A stretch of 64,000 nt of DNA from Rallus limicola. Taxonomy: Eukaryota > Chordata > Aves > Gruiformes > Rallidae. Below are positions 11,641-24,862 of the stretch, piece by piece (the first letter of the stretch is position 1; each line of letters starts with the position of its first letter). The notes below the pieces were generated by a model. It saw nothing but the letters and a program-made list of their open reading frames with translations, did no database searches and had not been told where the DNA came from. The position numbers and the translations under genes were made by a program. The DNA is taken from contig JAKCOZ010000001.1 in NCBI GenBank assembly GCA_022605955.1, forward strand, positions 36,696,146 through 36,760,145, read 5' to 3'.

Positions 11641-14600
11641 TGCCTCTTGTGAGTAGTCTGTGAATAGTGCTAACTCCCTAACGGTGCCTGGCAAATGCTT
11701 TCAGAAGCAAGTTCTAGCTGGCCAAGGCAAAACTGTGCTGAGTCCAATTGAACAATTTAACAACATGGATGATGAAGTTATGTTGCCCAGAAATATTGAG
11801 TCTAATCATGCAAACATCACCTTATTGGATCAAGGCCGAAAAGTGGTATGGAAAACATACAGTTTGTGAATACCACCATATGGGATTGCATATATTCTGC
11901 ATGTCACAGAATTTCTCAAACTCTTAGGTGCTTTCAGGTAGCAGATCAAAGGACATTTTAAAGGTTTTATAAACTTTGGCTTTATGCATATTCAAGGAAA
12001 ATACAGGGTTGGATACATTCTGTGTACGTACACATCTACAATAAATACTTTCATATGAGTTGTTCTCATTTAGCTTAATCCCTGTAAATGGCCTTATTCA
12101 AATAAGCCTTAATTTTGAACAAACATCCCCACTGTCCACATCTTCGATCAGTGGCCCTCCTCCAGGATACAGCTCTGGGTTTTTGCTTTTTTTTCCCAAG
12201 TGGGAATAAAGAACAACAGAAGACTCATACATTTGGGAATACAAATATGGTAGGAAAGGCACAAGTGACTTCTGGCACTGGTAATCTACAGCATACAGGT
12301 AGGAGACTGCTGGCAGTGACCACTCAGCAGAGCTTTTGGGACAGCCTAAGTGAGGTCAGGGCAAGCTTTTCTTTGTGCTTGATCTTGGAAGCATTCAAAA
12401 TTTTAATAGTAAGCGTAGAAGCCATCTCACTCTTGTGTAAGATAAATTATTTAGTCCTTTAGCCTTTGAATTGTCACTGTCTTTTTTAAAAATGAAATTT
12501 AGACTCTTAAGTCAGTGAAGCATGCTCCTGAAACTTTCTGTTCTCGTACTACTACTTGATGGATAAATAATGACTCATCAAATTACTTTTACACTGTATT
12601 TATTAAATACATTTAGAAAAATCCTCTGTTAAGTAAAAAGTAAATGATTCAATCTTATTGCTACTGTCTTCATGAGCTACAGAGTTTTGAAAGGAATTGT
12701 TTGCCACCTTTTCTTGGATGTCTTTGGTCAGTATAAATTTCCACTACATATACATAAGCCAAAGTATCTGTTTATCTGTAATTATCTTATATTTACATGG
12801 GTAACATTGGCTTAGGTGTGAAACACAAATAGTCTCAGATCTATCCTGTTTGAATAGATTACCTTTTATTTTCTTTTTTAAGAGAAAAAAAAAAAAGAGA
12901 AAAATAAAGATCCTCTTTTCATTCATTCAGAGAATATAAGCCTCTCTGACAGCACTCCTGAAGAAAGAAACCCGGAGTGGTTCTCCTGCTGACCTAACCA
13001 TCCATTTCTGCCAGAATTGCCAGCAACAAAACAGCAACGGTGTTTTGCAAAGTACTTTTTTCCAACTTTGTATTTTTTTGGGCTCTTGGACTGCTGGAAC
13101 TTTTACTTATACAAGGTATAATTTGTACAAGATTCAGGAGCCTGTATATGCAATACAATACATCTGAACAAAGATCCAAGAAAAAATTAGAAACTTAATG
13201 TGTACCAAGATCTGTGGATTATTTGCTTGGACTACACAACAGCAATGAAGTGAAGACATTACATTATTGCTACTAAATATTATGCATGTTAAATTTAGGA
13301 GAGAGAGGAATGATGCCATGCTGACAGGAGATGAAATAGAGTATGGTGGCTTTGCCTGCTTTCACCGGCACAGATCTCAAAAACTAGCAGTCGTCTACAG
13401 CACAGTGAGCCTTGCAAAGGAACCTGCCATGCCAGCACAGTGGAAACTATGGCCTCCTTCAAACATTGTGGTAGATAACAAAGATGTAGTCCACACTAAA
13501 ACAAAATGGTATATGATTTCCCCAGTTCTGTCGTACATAGGTCTCAGATTTATGTAGCTGCATGTTCTCCTTCCAAGTCACATTGACTTCAGTTTCAAGG
13601 ATTAAGACAAAAATATTTTCCTTTTTTTTTTAAGGTTCTGTTGAGAAAGTAAGGTTTCGTGCCATAAAGTTACACTTGTTTTCTGGAGGTTTTTATTTAT
13701 CACAAGCAGCACTGGCTTTGAAATAAAATCCAACAGGTTTCCCAGTTGATTTTGATTTAATGGACGTCTTTGGTAGAGGGCCTCAGGGTAGGCTGGCTCA
13801 AGCTATTTATCTTTATACTGGGTAGTTTATATATTTTAAGAAAGTGACAAATGGCAGCTTTAAAAAAACTCATTATGGTAATTGATTATTATAGGGAAAC
13901 CTCGGAAACTTTATGAAAGAGAGCCATATTCTCTAAGTGCTGTAGCTTTAAACCAAACTTGTAATTAGAAGAATCCATAAACATTTATCACATTACGAGA
14001 CGTTCAGTCAGTAAGTTTAGAATAAAACTCTGGAGTCACTTTATTGTTCTGTGTTAAAATCACATACTTTAGTGATTTTCCCTTACCACAGAGAGATTGA
14101 TTTGCCCAGCTGAATAGAAGACCACACACACTCTCAGAATCTGTATAAGCAGATTTCTACAAGAAATTTGTTGCGCATATCTCTGAGAAGGATGATGTGA
14201 CTCTTGGACTAATATGTTTCTGAATGTTGTATTCAAGACATATTTTCCAAGTAGAATTTGTTCAAGAAGTTGAGCTATTTATTGTCCCTTCACTTCTTCA
14301 CCTTGGTCTCTTCTCTATGAAACTCTAGGTATTCCTAGCAGGAAAATCACTGATCTCAGATTTGCCACCTCACCATCCTTATTTTAGTTGTAGCCCATTC
14401 TGAGTGTGTTCTGAGAGATTCCAGTCACACCCTTAACGTTTAGCAACCAGTTTATTTAAGCAAGGTTTAGTACCTGATTTATTTAAGCAAATAAACAAAA
14501 TATTTTGTAAAATTATAGCTGGTGTGGCTAGGAGTTTATTTTACTTTCATTAATGTGATAAATCTCTCAAGCATAACAAAATGGGACCAAAATTTGCAAT

Positions 14601-17600
14601 CACTATATAATCATTACAAATGTCTCTGGAATACAGAGTCAACATTTCTTGTCTGTCTTTTGCAGAGACAATTAACACTTTAGACACCCATGCACTATTT
14701 TCAGAACTGCTGAATATGATTTCAAGCATAGGAAAGTTCTTAATCATGTCTGAACTTGTGGAGTGGTTGCTGTCCCTGTGTCCAGAAAAGTAAATATTAT
14801 GCAGTTGCTTCTTTAAGAACTTTTTGTTCCTTATTTAGATCAGGATTGTGTTACTGATTTCTAGTTTGACCAAGGTAGTGTACATTTCATGTTCCCTATG
14901 AAAAAGAAAAGAAAGGGCTAATCAAGGTAAACCTTAACTGAGAATAAAAGGCAGAAACTATTGCAAAACCATGTGTGCTGCTCTGTTATATATACTTCAA
15001 CAACTTTTCTGTCCAAACAAGGTGATTTTGCAGTATGGTTTCTCAGGCATAATCTGCCGTGGTATTTCTCTTCTTCTAAACAGCTTTCATTTTGGTAATC
15101 CTCAATATTTATGATGTTTTCTTTTATGGCACCAGATCTTGCAATCAAAGAAGTGTATAAAAATGCCATCTTTTATTTCTAAAAAGTAAGTGTCTAGCCT
15201 ATAAAAGTCATGTGAAAAGATTGACATTGACACTTTAGTTATTTGTAAGGCTCAGAAGTGAGAACACAAGTGCAAGAACTATAAAAATTATTTTCTTAAA
15301 ACTTTTGTTATTTTTAGCAAAGTTGTAATTTTTAGAACAGTTTCATAACCTTCTAACATATGGAGTTGGTGGTTGGTTGGTTGCCATAATTTATATTCCT
15401 TTAAATATATTTTATTACTCCAGATAATGCCCTACATATAAATTTACATATGTATGTAACAGGACCAAACCACAAAATCTGAGAAACTCAGTGAAATTTT
15501 CAAAAATGAACAGTTTTTGACTCTTATAAGCAGGCACCTTCTAAAACAAAGGCCATTATAATTTTGCCTATTTATTCCCCACAGCCAGGTACATCTTTTT
15601 TACCATTAACATTTTTCTTTTTCCAAGTTTGCTTCAGTTTGTAAACCCCTCTTTAAACATGAAATAAAAATCATTGTTCCTTTGGCAACTATATAGTTTC
15701 TTTGTTGAAAGCTGATTAATTCAAATATTCCGCTCAAAAAGATACCTTAGTTGGCAGCTTGATGTATACAGTAAAAATGAATGATATCTGTTAATAGCAG
15801 AGAAGAAAATTCATGTTCTTTGTGTTTCCCCATAATAGGGCTTTTTCAACTTAGCCAGTGTTTCAGATTGATAAACGTCAGATAAACAATGAAACGTATA
15901 AACCTCTGAGTCCTTTTGTCCATATAGTCAGTGTGAAAAGAGCACATTGGCATGTGGCAGGATCAGGCCGTAAGATTTCAACCTGTGATGCAAATGTACT
16001 TTGAGGTGCAACTGAGCTGTTTCGATGCTCATATGTAGTGTTGCCTCAGTGGATGGACATTGTCTTCCTCTATTTTTATTTTGCTTAATTAGCTGTTTTG
16101 AAGTTCTACCTGAAACCAAAATGCACTCTGCTAAAACTCTGACATGAGGCAGGTAACTCACAATTATAGCTGAATCGGGTGTTACTGCACAGGAAAAAAT
16201 GCTTGCTGAAATATAGAAATTCTCTTTAGAAATATGTTGCCATACAATGTAACAAATTAACTTTTTGTAATCAGATTTTGTTTTGTATATATGTGCGAGA
16301 CTTTTAACTAAGTGAAAATATTAATTACTGTAGAAATTGTGATGTAGAATAGAATAGGAGGTCACTGAGTTTTCCCTTCATATCTATAACCCAAATGTTA
16401 CTTAACATTTTTTCTAGGAACTGTTGGCAAAAAGATACTAAAAATGGATTTTCCTTACTTGAATCTTACATCCAATTTTATACCTAATTTCCTGATCAGT
16501 GACAAATACTATATGAGTTTTAGAAGTAATATGCTATTTGAAATTTAAAATTCTGCCTTCCCTCACCCCAAGTGAAGCTGAAGTTATTTCTTCTTGTAGT
16601 CCTTTTACATATAAGCTCTTTAAACTATTGCTGTTTACAAGAACTGCAGACCACATCTCACCTTCTGTACACATAGCATTTCAATTCCAGGAAAGCTTTC
16701 CAGACCTATCACTTTAGGAAAAGAGTTAACCCTCGATACTAAGTGAAAGCAAACCTTTCACCATCATTTTCTCATTTCCCATAGGAATGATGTGATGTAT
16801 TCCTTCAAGTTCTTAGATTTGTCTGGTTGGGAGCACAGACTGGAGAATGCCTTGCATTCATTAGCACAAATTAATAGAAAGCCCCATGGTCCTGACTTTT
16901 GGAATGGGATACATCTCATCTATCATCAGAACATTAAAGGTTAGATATCTGAAATGGAGCTGGTCTCTTCTTGCTTCCTCAAAGGAGAGTATTTCACTCC
17001 CCAAAGCACTTAGTCTAACAAGTCTTGAGGCATGATGGCCGTTATGTGAAAAAGTGATGTACAAGTTTGATCTGCTACATGTCACCTTCTTACCTGGGGC
17101 ACTTACCTTTCTGGAGGTGGTGCTATGTTTACTATCCACTTCAGAGGAAAAAGGAAAAAAAAAAAAGAAAAAAGAGAATAATTCCAATTCACTCTACAAG
17201 CTGAATAGGGACAACAGTCTAGTGATTGCAAAAGTGCTGCTATGCCAAAGCATCTCCTGATTACTGAGAGCAATGTTCGTATGGAGATGCCTTCTGCCTT
17301 TCTTCTAATGCATACTGGCAGAAAAGCTAGCACAAATTCAATCCTAATTCAGTGCAATTTCTTGTGCATATATTTGCCTGTACTAAACAGCAATATTTTA
17401 TGCTTAAAGGACAGGATTTTCTCTCATTAACCCTGCAGAGGTCAGTGGGATGTACAGAAACTCTAGGAAGCATTAATTTTATATCATTCACATAGAGCAG
17501 TTTTATCAGGAATTTCCAAGATGTAAACCACTATCATGTGGAAATGCATTTACCAATACAACATTTTCACAGCATAATATGTTTATTAGGAAAACATATG

Positions 17601-18852
17601 CTTCATGGTACATACGATCCCATGTTCTAATGCACATTTTGTATGGATTTTTCTTTTTAACCTGTTACTTTGCTCTTTTGTTTTTAAAAGTTGATTCATT
17701 GTTATTAAACAAAATAAAAGAGGTGAAGAAAACGACATGTGGCAGCTCTTTTTGTTGCTATCATCATGTTTTATTGTTTGAATGCCTCAGAAGGTGGCTA
17801 TTGCACTTTTATTGAGCAAGGAATAGAATCCCTTTAAAATCCAGGTGTTGACCACATGTTTATCAGTCTTTCCATAAACAAGAGAGTTTTTCTTTCCATA
17901 TCTGTTTTCTTTGTGAAAATCCAACTGAGCCTTGCAAATATGTTAATCCTGGTCTGCAAAATCTTCAAGCTCTTGATTTGATTCATGCATACTAGCAAGG
18001 GTCAAACTGAGGGGAAATAGTAAAGCAGCATTTCCTCTGAGGTGATTGTATTGCTCATGCCTTTGTATATTGCTACCAGCATAGAATGGTGGCAGGTTTT
18101 CAGTGCTGAGGATTAAAACTAATTTAATGTTTCTTAACTAAATGTGCCTAGGATGCAAAGTTCACATCCAAATTGCAGTTTTATCAAATTAGGTGTTCAG
18201 ATACAGTGATTGGAATTTGCTACAAATATAAAAAGCATTCAGATCTAGCTTTTTCATTTGTTCTCATATTTGTTAAGCCCTGAGTTTTGAGCATACTGGG
18301 AGGCTGAGAAAGAGCCGTATTTCAAAAACAGCCCTCTGATTTTGTGCCTCTTCTTATCAGACTCCTGCTTGCCAAGGCAATAAACTCCAGATTAAAATCC
18401 TGTATTTTGGATACCCAACAGCTGTTTCCTGCTCCCGGGAGTCTCCATTTCTCTAAAATAATAGTTAGTTTGCAATTGTATTTATTTATTTGCACATCCT
18501 TATGTAAACATACTTAATACATTAAAAAGAGAATGATGAAAAGTGCTACTGTAATAAATATGTATTTTTAAGATATGGTATAAAAGAACAAGCAGCATAG
18601 GTCTTGAACTCGCAGCTCTAGCATGAATGTTTGCAACAATAAGAATCATTAATGAATTATTATCCTTTCTACAGCTCCCAAACAGGAACTCTACAGTAAA
18701 AATGAAAAATGGAGGACATCTTCCCGTAAAATGACTGTAAGAGAAGTGGATTAAGCTTTGAAAGAGTAAATCTGTAACAAAAAAGTTGTGTTCTTTATTG
18801 CTTATTAGATATGTTGGCATACTAAAACGTTTATAAAAAAGTAGCTCACTTG
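11641..18852. other. AT-rich DNA with a few A/T tracts, no recognised gene
   Basis: I see no gene. A perfect 14-bp palindrome (TGTGTACGTACACA) lies at 12021-12034. A-rich tracts occur near 12876-12906 and 17150-17180 (plus strand). Several modest ORFs (12115-12462 and 13267-13557 plus, 16861-17187 minus) lack recognisable domains. The one at 13267 starts at TTG rather than ATG. The stretch at 13260-13470 has fewer homopolymers than its surroundings and may be mildly conserved. Confidence 0.5.
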
Positions 18853-18911
18853 CCCTTTCCTTCCTTACTTACTTCCTGCCTTCCTGCCTGCTTTGTCTTG
18901 CCTTCTTTCTT
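18853..18911 (+). repeat. Degenerate TTCC microsatellite
   Basis: A pyrimidine-rich run of TTCC, TTAC and CTGCC variants (CCCTTTCCTTCCTTACTTAC...) ends in CCTTCTTTCTTG. It is an old, interrupted tetranucleotide repeat with no coding content. Confidence 0.75.
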
Positions 18912-21900
18912 GAACAAACTTCGTGGTTTTGAGGGACTTAGTATCATTTCATTATAGAACACCTACTTACCTGAGAGTTGCAGGATCAGGAAAATTTGGG
19001 GTGATTTTCTCTACCTTATACTTATGAATGTGAGAGAGATTTATACTACTTTATCTAATTAACACAACAAACCTTTCAAACAGCATTATAATTTAATTAG
19101 GCTTCTTTCTTCTTAATTTGGAGTAATGCTACATACATGTTTCTCTTAGAATTGATTTCTAAAAATATTTTTTCTGAGTTCTTGGTATTTATTTCAGCAA
19201 AGAGTTTGAAAGAAATAAGTTTTCAAAAGTGGTGCCTTAAGGTATTTAGATGTATGGGAATTTTTAAAAATACAATCACTTTATGCTGACAACTGAGATT
19301 ACATATTTGTTGTTAATTGGCTATGTAATCATTTGATCAGCAACACTGCAGCTTTAAGTTTCCTTGTCTTAGTAATGGATTAAATAATACATTTAACATC
19401 TATAATGCAATCGTTGTTATTCTTTTGAAATATCAGCATTCGATAGTCAAATATATCAGCAAAATAGAGACCGTAGTGGAGAAATGTGCTGATCTTGAAA
19501 CAGACAGACTGACATTTTCCTGAGATCTGTAAAAACAGAGTGATTGGTGGGTTTAACATTTTGATGACTTCAGTTCTGTCTTTGTTTTGGTGGTTTTTTA
19601 GGGGGTCAGGTCATTTCACAGGGCATATTTGGGCTCTCTGTACTCTAAAACTTTGCTGATTAAAGATAGTGTCTCTAAAAGGGAACTACAGAATTTTCTC
19701 GTCAGTGTAGGCAACACGGAATAACTGAAGAGGTGATTGTTAGTAGTCCTTGCAGTTTGGACTTAAACTCCAAGTTAATTGTGAACACATAATCCTTGGA
19801 CTAAAAGGTAGAGCTAATGTTTTGTTATCTATGGTGACATGTCCTCTCTTCTGAAAAAAGTAATATTTCCTACAAATAGGCAACAGGCACATGGCCTGTT
19901 GGATCAGGTTACATCAGGTTATGTTGTGTTACATGATATGACATGCCCTGCAGTGACCTGAGGCAATGTCATCTTGTGTTACCTTGGTAAGGAAATACTG
20001 TTCTTTATTAAGCAAGTGTAGAGAAGGCAAATCATCTCTAGTAAGGAGGAATTTCTGTGCTCTCTATAGGCAGCAGTTAATGGCAAGTGGTCTGTTCTGG
20101 TTTTCTTTCGACTAATTCTAGAGAGTCTAAACCCGATATGAATCATGTCATGCTATTATTTACTAGTTGTCATGTACTTTAAAAAATCTAATTTAATATA
20201 TTCCAGAGTACACACAGAAAAGAAATTCCTGTAGTGCTACAAAGAGGTGTAGTACTTGGAGAGTGAATAGACAATAGCACCTATTTGCTTATGGAAATGA
20301 GAAATTTTGCAAGAGGGATATTAAGTAATCTTCTTAGATGGAAATGCTTAGTGTGGGAAGCCTAACTATTTATACATTTTTATGCATAGACTGGTCATTA
20401 TTACTCTTCTACAGTTCTTATAAGCTTCTTGCTTAAATAGTACATTATGAAAATGAGCTATTGCAACTGCAAAGTATGATAAAACTGAGTCTACTGTGTG
20501 ACCCTACCCGTGACTCTATCAGGATAGTTACTCTCAATAAGTAAGTCTTGAGTTATTGCATTATGGGATATTATCAAAGGAACCCATTGTGTTTGGTCAT
20601 TCAGTGTAATGATCTTTAATATTATTTCCTATTGATACATTCGGCATGTAAATTCACTTTTAAAAGATTTGCACAAAGAAAGTGAACACTATTACACAGG
20701 TACAGCTATCTACTGATTTTACAGTAAATTACTGGTGCGTGGTAGAGAATGTAACCTCTTGGTTATATTCTGCAGTAAAAGGAATGGGTTAGAGAGGTTT
20801 TTATGCAAATTAGTAATGCTCTGTGTTGGAAGCCTAATTGTACTTTTTATTGTTGGACAAGTCAATACTGCTTTAATACACATTTTATAAGCTCCTTGCT
20901 AAAATTGTATATGAAAGAGATTAGTTCCCATAGATGAAAGGCATAATCTTAACAATGAGGCCACGTAAGCAGAATGGTTGAAGTACTGATAAAGGATTTG
21001 TTAGCTCCAACATAGAATAAGTCTTATTAGTCTTATTAGTCGCCACTATTTGACCCACTACAATTCATTGTATAATTCACATATACTCAGTGATGGAATG
21101 AACAACAGCTACTCTAAGTGTATTCTGGCCAGATACAATAAATAGAAATGTGTGAAGTACCATGCCATAAACCAGAAACAACAGAAATTCATTTTTCTGT
21201 AGGTATTCTTGAATGGGGAAAGCAAAACAAAAAGTCATTTTAAAAATGAGCTGTTTTTAAAAAACTACTGGGCAGCACATCATGAAGGAGGCTGGAAGAG
21301 GAGGTCAAAGTTCAAGTTTGGCTTGCTGTCTCACTTGATCTAAATCTTCCCACATGCTTAGCCGTGCTCATTATCAAAAATAATAAAATTCAGATGTTGG
21401 AGAACAAGAGTTCAGTTCATCAGAAGAAAATCTGAAGAAAATTATCTTCAAAATGCAGGTTTCACATTAGGAAAAAAATGTCAGTTGTGCATGTTTTCCT
21501 AAACAGTCCTTGTTTTTTAAGCTAAAACCCATACAAAGCCTTTTTTCTTTTCTATGGTTGTAACAACAGTGGTGAGAGAGGCAGTGAAGAAAAATGGAAG
21601 AACACGAGTCTATTTTAACTAAGGACTTTCAAGAAAAAGGAAGCCAGTCCTACGAAATAGAAAAATTGAGAGGCTAAAAGAAAAAATAAAGTGATACTTA
21701 ACAAAGATTTTTTGGTATTCCTCAGCTTTAGGAATTCATCGAAATATATAGGAATGACTGGATGACAATATCATACAAAAGAGAGACCAGACAAATGCGT
21801 AACTGCAAATCTGGTGAGGCCTTCACTTGTGGTCTTCAATTATGTAATTTTTCTCACCCCATGTGGTGGATCATGCAACACTAATGGGAGGGTGGACAGA

Positions 21901-22599
21901 CTTGATCCTCATCCCCTCCACCAAAGCCATGCCAAAGAAATATGTTAAATTATAATAACATTTTAGTAAATCCAGACTACAGATTATATACATGGTCCTA
22001 TGTCTGCAATTCTTTTATTAATTTCTACTCTTCTCTATGTAAACTTGTGCTGCAGAGAGTATTACCTGCCCATATCTAGAATAGGTTTTGGAATGCCTTT
22101 TCCTTTCAATCATGTTAACTGATCTATTCCAGTTCTGTATTATGTACACTGTACTTGTCAGAAATATATTTCATGTTATAGCCTTTGTAGCCACACCTTT
22201 CAGATGAAATGAGCATCTGTCCTATTTCTAGGGATGATGTCATTCAGCATTTGAGGGTTCATATGTAATAAACCTGCACATTTGGTTTTTCCTTGTCTCC
22301 TGGAAAGAGTCCTATCTATGAGACCGGTACAAATTAATGTTTACCATCACTTTGCTTCTTAGTTTGCATTGCTTAAAGTAGTGCCCTAGATAGACAGGCA
22401 TCCTTCTGACCTGTCCTGTCCTTACCATTTCCTTATGCTAGCCTTTCTTTCATTGGTTGGGGTTTTGTTTGGGTGTTTTATTTTGCTTAGAATTTATACC
22501 TTTTGTCTTGTTTTACCTCTTGGTCTTGATTTCAAAAGAAAAACTACTTTTCCTTGAGTCTGAACAGACTTTCACTCACATAGAACTAGCGTTACTGAA
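18912..22599. other. AT-rich DNA, no recognised gene
   Basis: No gene was found. Two small repeat structures are visible. At 19881-19901 the 8-bp arms CAACAGGC and GCCTGTTG face each other, followed to about 19985 by a loose series of GGTTACATCA-like decamers. At 21020-21041 GTCTTATTA is repeated in tandem about two and a half times. Otherwise the sequence is ordinary. Confidence 0.5.
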
Positions 22600-22860
22600 A
22601 ATGGAAGGCATACAGCAGTTATTTGCAATAATAACACTTGCAGTTCAAGGCTCAAATGAAGCATTTCAGAGCAGCAATTGCAGTATGTTGTGCAATATGA
22701 GCTTTGGCGAACCAGGGGATAAGGCGACATCAAATTGTCAGAGAAATTGAAGACATTCTCCGCTCTTTTTAGCAATATAGATAAGGCAGTCAGCAAAGCA
22801 GATATTTATGGGAATGAGGAGGAGGAGGACAAAGGAGAAGATCAGCGGAGTTTGCCTAAG
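22600..22860. other. Possible conserved non-coding element
   Basis: The stretch around 22620-22760 is low in homopolymers and has motifs such as CATTTCAGAGCAGCAATTGC and GAGCTTTGGCGAACC, with CpGs that are rare nearby. It is followed by a purine-rich GAGGAGGAGGACAAAGGAG run at 22816-22835. It overlaps a plus-strand ORF at 22457-22750 that contains no recognisable domain. I read it as candidate constrained regulatory DNA rather than an exon. Confidence 0.28.
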
Positions 22861-24544
22861 CCCTGTGCCTCTCCTTCATAGTGCAAACAATTACTCATTT
22901 TATCTAACTTTAGCAGTTTAAAAGACAGTTGTCCACGTTAAGCAAATCATCTGGGTTTCCACAACAGTCAAGGAAGAGGGTCAGACTCTTCCAGAGCTAA
23001 TTTATTCCATCCTAAAATATATTATAGATAATATTGATTATTCTCTGGAGGTGTCTATTTCTTTCCATAGATTAGAAAGGGAGTCTAGATGATTAGCTTA
23101 AACAACTAACTTGGCAATAACTAACCGTTGGTGTTAGCTGTGACGAATTCTCACTCTCTGAGTTTTAGATAGTAAGTACTTCAAGTTGTCCATTATTTAA
23201 TTCACTGCTTCTATTTTTCTCCATGCTTATTCTCATTCCCCAGTCAATTCAGTTGAACAGATGATCAATTCTACCCTCTCTTCCTCACTGAAATGATTTC
23301 CATGTATTTTACTTCAGATATAACAGATTTTACATTCAGTGTCCTTATTCTGGTTATGGTATGTAGAAGAGGGTTGGGGTGTTTTCCAGATTGGGTCCAA
23401 ATTTTCAGAAAGTAAGAGAGGATCTTCAGATCTAGGTTCATTTTCTTATTTAGATAAGGAGGTAAATTTTTAACAGAGAAATTGTTAAACCCTTGTGGTT
23501 TGTAGAAGCCTGGACTAATCCCTTTAAGAGTAGTTCTGTTAAATGGATTTGCTCCCTTGATCTTAGGTGGAAAGAACATTTCTTCTCCAAGTTCCTTTTC
23601 TAAAAGGCTTTATATTGACAGGGTTTTTTGTTTTGGGCAGCACTTAGAAAAAATAGATGGAGTCATTATATATCATCTTCTTGTTTTTCATACTGTAGGC
23701 TTTCATGGCAGGAATTACTAGAAATTTTGATCATCATGTGCTTTTTGACATAATCCACTCAGTTGTTTTGCTGATGGCATGAAATTTATTTTACATTGAT
23801 TTGAAATATTTGCAGTAAGAAAATTATTTAAGATAAAATGGTGCCTCAAAACAGTTGCCTCTTCATTTAAACAATGCTAACAGTACATTGAAAATCATAT
23901 TTGAAAAGGCTGAAATTGCTAAATATTTAAAGGTATCATTGTTTCAGTATTTTAAAGCATTTTATGGATCTCAAAATAGCCTCCAATAGTCCCACAACAG
24001 CTTTTAACTCAGCTAGTTGTGAGTCTTTAGTGTTTAACATTTTATTTGGCTATTTGCAATTTTTTAATAGATAGAATACACTAATAAAAATTATATTATT
24101 AATTCCTGCTGTAGCTAGGTGTCATAACAAAGCCTTTGACTGATATTTCTTTTTTAAACAAATGATGTTTCTTAACAATTTGGTTTGCTTTCTCCTGGTT
24201 CTCACTGCAGCTCTTAGTTAAAACTTGCATACTCAAAATGGGATTGTACCTGAGACCGGCTTATTTTTCTGTTTAGAGAAAAAGCTTTATAGGAAGAAGT
24301 CGCTATATTGTTCTTGAGTACACAAAATTTGCCAGACATCAGGCAGATTTGGGAGGAAGAAACTTCCCATCAGAGAGAACAATATTGACCATATGACAGA
24401 GAAACAGCTAAGTAGCTACCAGGTTCTTGTGATGTCTGTATCCACCACAGTCTCCAGAGATGGTGATGTGAAGTCTTCCTTTTGTCCTCTGCCCTTACAT
24501 AGTTTAAGAAATCTTGCTTTGATGGCTTTGCCTTTAGTGAAAGG
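22861..24544. other. AT-rich DNA, no recognised gene
   Basis: No repeats or genes were recognised. The minus-strand ORF at 23271-23579 is Lys/Asn/Ser-rich, as expected for chance frames in AT-rich DNA. Confidence 0.5.
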
Positions 24545-24862
24545 TCAGTGATTGTGCCCTTGTTTGACATAATTGATGGTGTAGTTAATTAGAATTATAC
24601 CGTACTTAAAATAGCCTGTGCTTCTAAGATCTGTAGTGGAACAGCTACCTCCTGCAGAGTTTCTGAGATCTAAAGAAGGGTAGTTTCTTGAGCACTGTTT
24701 ACAAGCTCCTTTAGCTTGCTTGTAGCATCTATAATCTGTAGAAGAAAGACTCCCTCCTGTGGAACTAATAAAATCCACAGGAGAAATGCTGTAGGTTTCC
24801 TGAATCCTCGTTTGCCAGTAAGAATTTAATAAGGTTGCAGCCATCTTTAGGTGTGAAGCCAT
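24545..24862 (-). other. Unassigned ORF with weak internal repeat
   Basis: This is a 105-codon minus-strand frame opening with ATG, and a second ATG at codon 7 has a better start context (AAAGATGGC). I do not recognise the product. It contains two loosely similar segments, STGGSLSSTDYRC and SAGGSCSTTDLRS, about 35 residues apart. At the DNA level they correspond to related AGATCTGTAG...CTCCTGC and ATCTGTAGAAG...CTCCTGT stretches, which suggests an old duplication. There is no signal peptide, membrane segment or conserved domain. No splice-site arrangement or neighbour supports a gene. Most likely it is a chance frame or part of an lncRNA. Confidence 0.2.

Noticed and set aside
12876..12930. 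Possible poly(A) tail of a retrocopy (A-rich tract with AATAAAG)
   Set aside because: No adjoining coding remnant, compositional block or target duplication is visible.
16861..17260. Overlapping ORFs on both strands
   Set aside because: They run through an A-rich tract, have no domain, and overlap each other in antisense.
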